This document shows positions 38,463 to 46,798 of a stretch of DNA of 64,000 nucleotides, in pieces. The stretch is taken from contig NZ_JBHSJF010000005.1 in NCBI RefSeq assembly GCF_042652085.1, positions 310,001 to 374,000 on the forward strand, given 5' to 3'. Numbering within the stretch: position 1 is the stretch's first letter; every line of letters begins with the position of its first letter. Source of the stretch: Flaviflagellibacter deserti (GTDB lineage: Bacteria > Pseudomonadota > Alphaproteobacteria > Rhizobiales > Methylopilaceae). The notes beneath the pieces were generated by a model. That model did not search any database and was not told where the DNA came from. It worked only from the letters and a program-made list of their open reading frames with translations. A program made the position numbers and the translations under genes.

Positions 38463-39673
38463 ACGTTCAGCAGCCGAATTCCTACCGCACGGGGCCCGAC
38501 GAGAACGGCCGCTTCGGCATCTATGGCGGACGGTTCGTCGCCGAGACCCTGATGCCGCTTATTCTCGATCTCGAAAAGGCCTATGCCGACGCGAAGGCGG
38601 ACCCGGCCTATTACGCCGAGATGAACGGCCACCTGACCCATTATGTCGGTCGACCGAGCCCGCTCTATTTCGCCGAGCGGCTGACAGAGCATTTCGGCGG
38701 CGCCAAGATCTACCTGAAGCGCGAGGAGCTGAACCATACCGGCTCCCACAAGGTGAACAATGTGCTCGGCCAGATCCTGCTGGCTAGGCGCATGGGCAAG
38801 CCGCGCGTCATCGCCGAGACGGGGGCCGGTCAGCACGGCGTTGCCACGGCGACGCTCTGCGCGCGCTTCGGTCTGAAATGCGTAGTCTACATGGGCGCGG
38901 TCGACGTCGCACGTCAGGCGCCGAACGTGTTCCGCATGAAGATGCTCGGCGCCGAGGTGGTGCCGGTCCAGTCGGGAGCGAAGACGTTGAAGGACGCCAT
39001 GAACGAGGCGCTCCGCGACTGGGTCACCAACGTCCACGACACCTTCTACTGCATCGGAACGGTCGCCGGCCCGCATCCCTATCCGGGCATGGTCCGCGAC
39101 TTTCAGTCGATCATCGGCCGCGAGACCCGCGAGCAGATGCAGGAAGCCGAAGGCCGCCTGCCGGACAGCCTGATCGCCTGCGTCGGCGGCGGCTCGAACG
39201 CGATGGGCCTGTTCCACCCGTTCCTCGACGACCCTTCCGTCGAGATCTATGGCGTCGAAGCGGCCGGGCATGGCTTGGACAAGCTGCACGCAGCATCGAT
39301 CAACGGCGGACGGCCGGGCGTCCTGCACGGCAATCGCACTTATCTCCTGATGGACGGCGACGGCCAGATCGAGGAAGGCCATTCGATTTCAGCGGGCCTC
39401 GATTATCCGGGCATCGGGCCGGAGCATTCTTGGCTGGCGGATACCGGACGCGCGAAATACCTCACCGCGACCGATGACGAGGCGCTTGAGGCCTTTGGCC
39501 TTCTCTCACGCCTCGAAGGCATCATTCCGGCGCTCGAAAGCGCCCACGCGCTGGCCAAGGTGGCCGACCTCGCCCCAACGAAGCCGAAGGATCACCTGAT
39601 GGTGGTGAACCTGTCCGGACGCGGCGACAAGGATGTACCGCAGGTCGCCGAGATCATGGGGACGAAGCTGTGA
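38459..39673 (+). CDS. trpB: Tryptophan synthase beta chain
   Basis: A 404-residue PLP enzyme that condenses indole with serine. The PLP lysine is Lys98 in LNHTGSHKVNN. The phosphate loop CVGGGSNAMGLF and the AETGAGQHGVATAT segment are conserved. GTG start and TGA stop both overlap the neighbouring trp genes, so subunits are made in step. Confidence 0.96.
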   Translation: MNVQQPNSYRTGPDENGRFGIYGGRFVAETLMPLILDLEKAYADAKADPAYYAEMNGHLTHYVGRPSPLYFAERLTEHFGGAKIYLKREELNHTGSHKVNNVLGQILLARRMGKPRVIAETGAGQHGVATATLCARFGLKCVVYMGAVDVARQAPNVFRMKMLGAEVVPVQSGAKTLKDAMNEALRDWVTNVHDTFYCIGTVAGPHPYPGMVRDFQSIIGRETREQMQEAEGRLPDSLIACVGGGSNAMGLFHPFLDDPSVEIYGVEAAGHGLDKLHAASINGGRPGVLHGNRTYLLMDGDGQIEEGHSISAGLDYPGIGPEHSWLADTGRAKYLTATDDEALEAFGLLSRLEGIIPALESAHALAKVADLAPTKPKDHLMVVNLSGRGDKDVPQVAEIMGTKL

Positions 39674-40509
39674 CGACCCGCATCGACAGCCGCTTCGCGG
39701 CCCTCAAGGCCGAAGGCCGTTCCGCGCTCGTCACTTTCGTCATGGCGGGCGACCCCGGTTACGAGACCTCGCTCGCCATCCTGAAGGCACTGCCAGATGC
39801 CGGTGCCGATGTCATCGAACTCGGAATGCCGTTCTCCGACCCGATGGCCGATGGCCCGCCTATCCAGGCGGCTGGGCTCCGGGCGCTGAAGGGTGGCCAG
39901 ACACTTAGGAAAACGCTCGACCTCGTCGCCGCCTTCCGCCAGGGCGATCGCGACACGCCGATCGTCCTGATGGGCTATTACAATCCGATCTACATCTACG
40001 GCGTCGACCGCTTCCTGAAGGATGCACTCGACGCCGGCGTCGACGGCCTGATCGTCGTGGACCTGCCGCCGGAAGAGGACGCCGAGTTGTGCCTGCCCGC
40101 GCTCAGAGCAGGCCTGAACTTCATCCGCCTCGCGACGCCGACGACCGATGACAGACGCCTGCCGACCGTGCTCGGCAACACGTCCGGCTTCGTCTATTAT
40201 GTCTCCGTCACCGGCATCACCGGCGTAGCCACCCCGGACTTCGATGCCGTTGCGACGGCGGTCGCCCGCATCAAGCGGCACACGGAACTTCCGGTCGCGG
40301 TTGGCTTTGGTGTGAAAACGACCGAACATGCCCGCGCCGTTGCAGAAGGCGCCGATGGCGTGGTTGTTGGCTCGGCGCTTGTGGAAGCGGTAAGAACAAC
40401 CCTCGATGCGGACGGCCGTGCCACGGAAAAGACGGTTTCAACCGTCACGGAACTCGTTTCGTCACTGGCCGCCGGGGTGCGGGCGGCCCGGGCCATCGCA
40501 GCCGAATAA
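39670..40509 (+). CDS. trpA: Tryptophan synthase alpha chain
   Basis: A 279-residue TIM-barrel subunit that cleaves indole-3-glycerol phosphate. The catalytic Glu is in IELGMPFSDPMADGP and the catalytic Asp in GLIVVDLPPEE. The GTG start overlaps the trpB stop. It is followed 24 bases later by accD, the usual alphaproteobacterial arrangement. Confidence 0.96.
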   Translation: MTTRIDSRFAALKAEGRSALVTFVMAGDPGYETSLAILKALPDAGADVIELGMPFSDPMADGPPIQAAGLRALKGGQTLRKTLDLVAAFRQGDRDTPIVLMGYYNPIYIYGVDRFLKDALDAGVDGLIVVDLPPEEDAELCLPALRAGLNFIRLATPTTDDRRLPTVLGNTSGFVYYVSVTGITGVATPDFDAVATAVARIKRHTELPVAVGFGVKTTEHARAVAEGADGVVVGSALVEAVRTTLDADGRATEKTVSTVTELVSSLAAGVRAARAIAAE

Positions 40510-40533
40510 GAGGGCTAGGGAGTGAGTGAAGCC

Positions 40534-41469
40534 ATGAACTGGATCACCAACGTCGTCCGGCCTCGCATCAAGGGCCTGCTTACGCGACGCGAAGTCCCCG
40601 AGAATCTCTGGATCAAATGTCCGGATACGGGACAGCTCGTCTTCCATAAGGATGTCGAGGCGAATCTCTGGGTCATCCCCGGCTCCGGCTATCACATGCG
40701 AATGGGCGCCGAGCAGCGCCTGAAGAGCATGTTCGACAATGGCGAATGGGACGAGCTGTCGTTCCGCGACGTCGTCCCGGACCCGCTGAAGTTCCGCGAC
40801 GAGAAGAAATACGTCGACCGTCTCAAGGACGCCCGCACCAAGACCTCGATGAAGGACGCCGTGCGCGCGGGCGTTGGCGATCTCGACGGCCTTGAAGTCG
40901 TCATCGCCGTCCAGGACTTCGAATTCATGGGCGGGTCGCTCGGCATGGCCGCCGGCGAGGCACTGATCGCGAGCCTCGAAGAAGCTGCTCGCCGCGGCGC
41001 GCCGTTCATCCTGTTCGCGGCCTCCGGCGGCGCCCGTATGCAAGAGGGCATCCTGTCCCTCATGCAGATGCCGCGCGTGACCGTGGCCGTGCAGATGCTG
41101 CGCGAGGCGAAGAAGCCCTACATCGTCGTTCTGACCAATCCGACGACCGGCGGCGTCACCGCGTCCTACGCAATGCTAGGCGACGTTCAGATCGCCGAGC
41201 CGGGCGCGTTGATCGGCTTCGCCGGCCCGCGTGTTATCGAGCAGACGATCCGCGAAAAGCTTCCCGAGGGCTTCCAGCGCTCGGAATATCTCAAGGATCA
41301 CGGCATGGTCGACATGGTCGTGCATCGCCACGAAATCCGCCCGACACTCGCTCGCCTCTGCCGTATCCTGACCAAGGCACCGGCGCTTCAGGTTGCAGAA
41401 CCGATCCGCGATACCGATGTCGTGACCGAGGAAGAGCTGCCTGAACTCGAGGCGCGCGCCGCCGAGTGA
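40534..41469 (+). CDS. accD: Acetyl-CoA carboxylase carboxyltransferase beta subunit
   Basis: A 311-residue subunit that transfers the carboxyl group to acetyl-CoA in fatty-acid synthesis. ATG at 40534 starts the conserved MNWITNVVRP; a GTG four codons upstream (40522) is an alternative. The zinc ribbon of E. coli AccD (two CxxC pairs) is not conserved: the first pair reads CPDTG and the second IPGSG, leaving one cysteine. The crotonase core, with ASGGARMQEGILSLMQM and NPTTGGVTASYAMLGD, is intact. Confidence 0.95.
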   Translation: MNWITNVVRPRIKGLLTRREVPENLWIKCPDTGQLVFHKDVEANLWVIPGSGYHMRMGAEQRLKSMFDNGEWDELSFRDVVPDPLKFRDEKKYVDRLKDARTKTSMKDAVRAGVGDLDGLEVVIAVQDFEFMGGSLGMAAGEALIASLEEAARRGAPFILFAASGGARMQEGILSLMQMPRVTVAVQMLREAKKPYIVVLTNPTTGGVTASYAMLGDVQIAEPGALIGFAGPRVIEQTIREKLPEGFQRSEYLKDHGMVDMVVHRHEIRPTLARLCRILTKAPALQVAEPIRDTDVVTEEELPELEARAAE

Positions 41470-41480
41470 ATCTCCAGTTC

Positions 41481-41591
41481 AGCCTCATCCTGAGCCGGAC
41501 GCGGTACGCGTCCGCGCCGAAGGATGGCGACAGGCTCCAAATTCTTGACCATCCTTCGACACGGGCCTTCGGCCCGGCTCAGGATGAGGCT
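41481..41591. repeat. Mosaic palindromic intergenic element between accD and folC
   Basis: Outer arms of 18 bases match perfectly (41481-41498 and 41574-41591). Nested inside are GACGCG/CGCGTC, then CGAAGGATGG (41518-41527) with CCATCCTTCG (41549-41558), and GGGCC-TTC-GGCCC. The entire accD-folC gap is occupied by this structure, resembling the RIME/BIME-type mosaic elements of rhizobia. Read through into RNA it would form a multi-branched stem. Confidence 0.85.
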
Positions 41592-41602
41592 TTGATCCCG
41601 AA

Positions 41603-42910
41603 ATGAACGACAGCAACGCCATTCTCGCGCGGTTGCTGACCCTGCATCCGCGTGTAATCGACCTTTCGCTCGGCCGGATGACCCGCCTCCTGGATGCCCT
41701 CGGCAATCCGGAGCGGAGCCTGCCGCCGGTCATCCATGTCGCCGGCACCAACGGCAAGGGATCGACCGTCGCTTTCCTGCGCGCAATGCTGGAAGCCTCG
41801 GGCAAGAGCGTCCACGTCTACACCTCGCCCCATCTCGTTCGCTTCCACGAGCGCATCCGCCTCAATGGCAAGCTGGTGGACGAGGAGGCGCTCGTGGCCA
41901 CGCTCGAAGAGGTCGAGCGGATCAATAACGGCGAGGCGATCACCCAGTTCGAGATCACAACGGCGGCGGCCTTCGTTCTTTTCGCGAGGCGCCCCGCCGA
42001 TGTGCTCCTGCTGGAAGTCGGCCTTGGCGGCCGACTCGACGCCACCAACGTCGTCGATAGACCATTGGCGTCGATCATCACGCCGGTGTCGATGGATCAT
42101 TCGAGCTATCTCGGCGAGACCGTTGAGGCGATCGCCATCGAGAAGGCGGGCGTCCTGAAGCGTGGCGTCCCCGCCATCATCGCCGCGCAGATACCGTCGG
42201 TCCGCGACACGATCGAGGCCTGCGCCGGCGTCGCCCGGTCACCGTTGCTGATTTCTGGCCAGGACTGGCAATCGCGTGAGGAACGCGGACGCCTCGTCTT
42301 CGAGGACGAACGCGGTCTGCTCGACCTGCCGTTGCCGCGCCTGCGCGGCCGCCATCAATATGAGAACGCCGGTGCCGCTATCGCGACCCTCCGCGCCCTG
42401 CCAGAGCTCGGCATCACCGGGGCGCATATCGAGGCGGGCCTGCTGAATGTCGACTGGCCGGCGCGCCTGCAGCGCCTGACCAAAGGTAATCTGCTCGACC
42501 TGCTCCCCCCGGAGACCGAGCTTTGGCTCGATGGCGGCCATAATCCCGATGGCGGCCGCGCCGTCGCGGCGACCATGGGCGAGCTGGAAGAGCGCGTCGG
42601 CCGCCCGCTGATCCTGGTGGCGGGCATGCTCAACACCAAGGATTCCGAGGGCTTTTTCGAACCCTTCCGGGGGCTTGCCGCGGGCGTCCATGCAGTGCCG
42701 ATCACGTCGAGCGATGCCGGCCGCAGCCCCGCCGAAGTCGCCGAAGCTGCCGACTGGGCAGGGCTGCCGGCGCGACCTCACGATTCAATTGAGGACGCGC
42801 TCCGGTCGGTGATAGTCGAGGAAGGCCATCTGCCGCCTCGCGTCCTCATCACCGGATCGCTCTACCTCGCGGGCGAGGTCCTCGCCCTGAACGGAACGCC
42901 ACCGGTCTGA
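41603..42910 (+). CDS. folC: Dihydrofolate synthase / folylpolyglutamate synthase
   Basis: A 435-residue Mur-ligase-family enzyme that adds glutamate to dihydropteroate and to folates. The P-loop is HVAGTNGKGSTVAFL (residues 47-61). LLLEVGLGGRLDATNVV and LDGGHNPDGGRAVA are the other hallmark segments. It follows accD after the palindromic element and ends before a bidirectional terminator. Confidence 0.95.
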   Translation: MNDSNAILARLLTLHPRVIDLSLGRMTRLLDALGNPERSLPPVIHVAGTNGKGSTVAFLRAMLEASGKSVHVYTSPHLVRFHERIRLNGKLVDEEALVATLEEVERINNGEAITQFEITTAAAFVLFARRPADVLLLEVGLGGRLDATNVVDRPLASIITPVSMDHSSYLGETVEAIAIEKAGVLKRGVPAIIAAQIPSVRDTIEACAGVARSPLLISGQDWQSREERGRLVFEDERGLLDLPLPRLRGRHQYENAGAAIATLRALPELGITGAHIEAGLLNVDWPARLQRLTKGNLLDLLPPETELWLDGGHNPDGGRAVAATMGELEERVGRPLILVAGMLNTKDSEGFFEPFRGLAAGVHAVPITSSDAGRSPAEVAEAADWAGLPARPHDSIEDALRSVIVEEGHLPPRVLITGSLYLAGEVLALNGTPPV

Positions 42911-42915
42911 TGACA

Positions 42916-42950
42916 AAAAGGCCGGCGAAACGCCGGCCTTTTCTTCTTTT
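42916..42950. terminator. Bidirectional terminator between folC and trxA
   Basis: A 12-bp perfect stem (AAAAGGCCGGCG at 42916-42927 and CGCCGGCCTTTT at 42931-42942) with an AAA loop. A T-rich stretch follows on the plus strand and TTTTTG on the minus strand, so it can end both convergent transcripts. Confidence 0.93.
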
Positions 42951-42965
42951 TGGCGTTCCCGGCGA

Positions 42966-43286
42966 TCAAACCGCGCTGTCGATCCACTGCTGGAGGCGAG
43001 CCTTCGGGGCAGCGCCGACGTGGTCGGAAACCTTCTGGCCGTTCTTGAAGACCATCAGGGCCGGGATCGAACGGATGCCGAACTGGGCCGCGATGGCCTG
43101 ATTCTCATCAACGTTGACCTTGGCGACCTTGACCTTGCCGGCCATTTCGCCCGCGATCTCCTCGAGCGCCGGACCGATCATGCGGCAGGGACCGCACCAT
43201 TCAGCCCAGAAGTCGACGACGACGGGAATGTCCGACTTGAGTACGTCAGCCTCGAAGCTGGAATCGGTAACTTTCACGGTTGCCAT
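42966..43286 (-). CDS. trxA: Thioredoxin
   Basis: A 106-residue disulfide reductase with the WCGPC active site inside VDFWAEWCGPCRMIGP and the usual cis-Pro segment (IRSIPALMVFKNG). The size is classical Trx1. It lies downstream of addA on the same strand, 71 bases away, probably with its own promoter as well. Confidence 0.96.
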   Translation of the reverse strand: MATVKVTDSSFEADVLKSDIPVVVDFWAEWCGPCRMIGPALEEIAGEMAGKVKVAKVNVDENQAIAAQFGIRSIPALMVFKNGQKVSDHVGAAPKARLQQWIDSAV

Positions 43287-43357
43287 GATCTGAAAACCTC
43301 ATTTGGCCGAGAATCTCGGCGAAGTTGAACGAAAGGTAGGAAGCCGTCATTCGAGCG

Positions 43358-46300
43358 TCAAGGAATGCGGTGCATGCGCAGTACGCCGTCCAGTGCTGCG
43401 TCCAAACGGTTTGTGCCGAGCACATCGAGGCGGCGCGTCTTGGTCCAGAGTAGCGCCGCCTCGATGACCTTGCCGGGGAAAACCTTTGCCAGCACAGCGC
43501 GATAAAGCGCGAGCTGGGCGACATAGGATTCCGGCGGAGCGGCGGGCACGGGACGGTCGCTCTTGAAATCGAGGATCAGCACGCGCTCGGGTTCGATGAC
43601 GAGTCGGTCGATGCGCCCCGAGACGAGCACTGGCGGGCGACCAAACCGGGCGATCTCGCCCGCGACCGGCACTTCCGAGCGGCCCGGACCAGTGAACAGA
43701 GGCAGCAGGGTGAGATCGGAGACGATCTCCAAAGCTTCGTTCATCAGCGCCAGCCGGTCGGCCTGGGGCCAATCGCCCGCATCCCGGGCAAGATAGCGCT
43801 CCGCCGCCGGGGTGCGGTCGTTCGGCGAAAGCCTGGGCAGTTCTTCGAGCAGACGATGCAGCAGGGTGCCCCGGTTGCGAGCGGGGCTCGCGGCGGCTTC
43901 CACCTCGACCTCGAAGAGATGCGGCAGCGCACGCGACGGCGCCAGCCATTCGGCCACGGGTCGCTCGGCCGCCAATGGCCGTTTTAGCCACCCGGGCAGG
44001 TCGATCGCCGGTTTTTCAGGGACAGCGGAACGCGCCGCGACTGCTCGTTCGGGCGTCTTGCGGAATATCCGGATATCGCCGTCGAAGGCCGGAACATGGA
44101 TCGGTTCGCTGACCTCTTCGAGACCCGATCGGATCAGCGCGTACCAAGAGCCTTCGGGAGCTTCTTTCTTTCTGGGATCGCCGAGATGACCGGTGACGAT
44201 CAACCGATCCGCGGCACGGGTCATGGCCACATAGAGCAGCCGGCGATGCTCACCCTGCTCGCGAATATCCTCTGCCTCGCGCGCCGCCTGAAGCGCAGGT
44301 GGATCGTCCGCCTTCTTCCCAGCCCACAATGGCAGGTCATCTACATGGAACACGGCCGGAGCGAGGCTCGCGGCGCGCGGCTTCCCGAGATCGGCCAGTA
44401 CGACGAGGCGCGCTTCGAGACCCTTGGCGCCATGCACAGTCATGACCCGAACTTCGCTGCCGCCGGTATCGAGATCGCGCTTGATGACTGCCGGCGCCTC
44501 GCGCATCCAGGCGGCGAAGCCCGAGAGCGTCGCCGTCTCCGTCTCGCCATAGGTCATCGCAAGACGCAGGAACTCGTCGAGCACGTCGTCGACCTCACCG
44601 CCGAGCCGTGCGCGGAAATCGCGGCGACCGCTTTCCGCGCCGAGGATCGCGGCGTAGAAATCGAACGGTCGGAGATGCCGCGCCGACGCGGTCCAGCGAT
44701 CCAGTCTTTCACCCGCAATCGCGAACTTCGCCTCCGCCGATATGCGGAGCGCCTGTCGCAAGCTGCCTATGCGTCCTGGAGCGAGGCGCATGAGATCGTC
44801 ATCGTCGAAGCCGAACAGCGGGCTCTTCAGCACACAGGCCAGCGCCAGATCATCCTCGGCGAGTAGCACCGCATCAGCCAGAGCGAGAAGGTCGAGTACC
44901 GCAATATGCTTGCCGACGTCCAGGCGGTCGGCGCCGGCGACCGGCACGCCGGCATTCTTCAACGCCCGCAGGATCGCTTCGAACAGGGTTCCACGGCTGC
45001 GAACCAGAACAAGGATTTCCCCTGGCGGAACCGGGGTGCACGGCCCGGCAACATCGCGCCCCGCGATCCAGCCCTGCACCGAAGTCGCGATGCGGTCCGC
45101 CAACCGGGCCACCGGGCTCCGCTCCGACACGGCGTCGAATGGCGCGTCCCAGGCGCGGTCGCTGTCGACACGCTCGTCGGCGAGGACCAAAGGCCAGAGA
45201 TCGACCCGCCCCGGCGCATCAGGACGGGCCGTCTCGTGGACAGTCTCGACCTCGTCGAACGAAAGACCACGGTAGGCTGCCGGCTGAGCGAAGACGAGAT
45301 CGACCGCGCCGAGCACGTCGGCCGTCGAACGGAAGCTCTGAGTCAGCTCGACCGCGTGGAAGTCCATGCCCGCCGCCTGATAGGCGGTCGAATAGAACCG
45401 CCGCGTGCCGACGAATTCCTGCGGAGCCGCGCCCTGGAAGCCGAAGATTGACTGCTTCTCGTCGCCGACTGCGAACACAGTCCTGACGACATTCCGTGCC
45501 CCCTGCCCCGCCGTGAATTCCTGCGTCAGCCCGCGCACGATCTCCCATTGCTCTGGCGAGGTGTCCTGCGCCTCGTCGATCAGGACATGGTCGATGCCCT
45601 GGTCGAGCTTGAAATGCACCCAGGCCGCGCCGGCGTTACGGATCAGCGCGCCGGTCTTGGTGATGAGATCGGAGAAGTCAAGCGCGCCGCGTCGCGCTTT
45701 CTCGACCGTGTATTGGTGCCAGATCGCGTCGGCGATGGTCAGCAGCGCCTCGGTGCGTTCACGGACGGTGGCGGCGTTGCGGCGTTCGAGCAGGCCCGCC
45801 AACCGCTCGAATTCGTCGTCGATCCGTTGCGCCAGATCAGGCCTCGACGCGCGGAGCGCCTTGGTGACCAGCGCATTTCGCGAACGTAGGGTCTTTCCCT
45901 TGGTCAGGCAGAGACCGAGATAGACGGCGCGGCGCGCGTCATCATCGCTCGCTGCCTGAGCCGCGCGAAAGCAATCGGCCAATTTGTTGTCGTTCGGGCC
46001 GCCGCCTGACAGCCAGAAGATGATCTCGGACCACGACGCGATCTCGATCGCCTCGTCGAGGACGCGTGCGTTTATCGTCTCGCAGTTCTCGTTGTCGCCG
46101 AGCCCTAGCGCCAGAGCCAGCCGCCGCGAGACGCGCGCCGAAGCATCCTCGCCGTTCGGCCGCATCAGTTCAGTCAGGCCTTCGCCGTCACGCAGCACCG
46201 CATCGAGCGCCTTCGCGAGCGAACCGTCACTGGTTTCGACAATCAGTCGCGACAATGCCCGGCCGATCGGTCCATCCCCGTCGGCGGCTCGGCTCAGCAT

Positions 46301-46798
46301 GTCGTGCCTCGCCACAGCGACAAGCTCCGCCTGCTGGCGATCGTCGAGCACCGTGAACGCTGCTGGTACGCCGGCCTCGAACGGAAACTGATGCAGCACG
46401 CTTTCACAAAAGGCGTGGATGGTCAGCACCTTCAGCCCACCGGGGGTCTCCAGCGCACGAGCGAACAGCCGCCGCGCCCGGCGACGAAGCGAGGGGCTTC
46501 CGGCCGGTTCGCCGATATCCCGCAGCGCCTTGTCCAAGGCTTCGTCGGAAGCCGTCGCCCATTCCGAGAGGACGCCGAAGACACGGTTCGACATGTTCGC
46601 CGCCGCCGCCTTTGTGAAGGTCAGGCAGAGGATCTTCGATGGTTCGACGTCGTGGAGCAGGAGCCTGATGACACGGTTGGACAGCACCCGGGTCTTGCCA
46701 GAGCCGGCATTGGCCGCGACCCAGGCCGAAGCGCCTGGATCGGAGGCGCGTCGCTGCCGCTCCTGCGTCAGCTGGGTTGGCTGGAGCCGCTCGTTCAC
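43358..46798 (-). CDS. addA: Double-strand break repair helicase/nuclease AddA
   Basis: A 1146-residue UvrD-like helicase subunit of the AddAB complex. Walker A is ANAGSGKT (residues 29-36), helicase motif II is VLIDEAQDTSPEQW, and motif VI is LLYVAMTRAADRLIVTG. A RecB-type nuclease domain closes the protein (GTLLHRLLEELP, VSGRIDRLVIEPERVLILDFKSDR split around the catalytic Asp and Lys). It overlaps addB by four bases. Confidence 0.95.
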   Translation of the reverse strand: MNERLQPTQLTQERQRRASDPGASAWVAANAGSGKTRVLSNRVIRLLLHDVEPSKILCLTFTKAAAANMSNRVFGVLSEWATASDEALDKALRDIGEPAGSPSLRRRARRLFARALETPGGLKVLTIHAFCESVLHQFPFEAGVPAAFTVLDDRQQAELVAVARHDMLSRAADGDGPIGRALSRLIVETSDGSLAKALDAVLRDGEGLTELMRPNGEDASARVSRRLALALGLGDNENCETINARVLDEAIEIASWSEIIFWLSGGGPNDNKLADCFRAAQAASDDDARRAVYLGLCLTKGKTLRSRNALVTKALRASRPDLAQRIDDEFERLAGLLERRNAATVRERTEALLTIADAIWHQYTVEKARRGALDFSDLITKTGALIRNAGAAWVHFKLDQGIDHVLIDEAQDTSPEQWEIVRGLTQEFTAGQGARNVVRTVFAVGDEKQSIFGFQGAAPQEFVGTRRFYSTAYQAAGMDFHAVELTQSFRSTADVLGAVDLVFAQPAAYRGLSFDEVETVHETARPDAPGRVDLWPLVLADERVDSDRAWDAPFDAVSERSPVARLADRIATSVQGWIAGRDVAGPCTPVPPGEILVLVRSRGTLFEAILRALKNAGVPVAGADRLDVGKHIAVLDLLALADAVLLAEDDLALACVLKSPLFGFDDDDLMRLAPGRIGSLRQALRISAEAKFAIAGERLDRWTASARHLRPFDFYAAILGAESGRRDFRARLGGEVDDVLDEFLRLAMTYGETETATLSGFAAWMREAPAVIKRDLDTGGSEVRVMTVHGAKGLEARLVVLADLGKPRAASLAPAVFHVDDLPLWAGKKADDPPALQAAREAEDIREQGEHRRLLYVAMTRAADRLIVTGHLGDPRKKEAPEGSWYALIRSGLEEVSEPIHVPAFDGDIRIFRKTPERAVAARSAVPEKPAIDLPGWLKRPLAAERPVAEWLAPSRALPHLFEVEVEAAASPARNRGTLLHRLLEELPRLSPNDRTPAAERYLARDAGDWPQADRLALMNEALEIVSDLTLLPLFTGPGRSEVPVAGEIARFGRPPVLVSGRIDRLVIEPERVLILDFKSDRPVPAAPPESYVAQLALYRAVLAKVFPGKVIEAALLWTKTRRLDVLGTNRLDAALDGVLRMHRIP

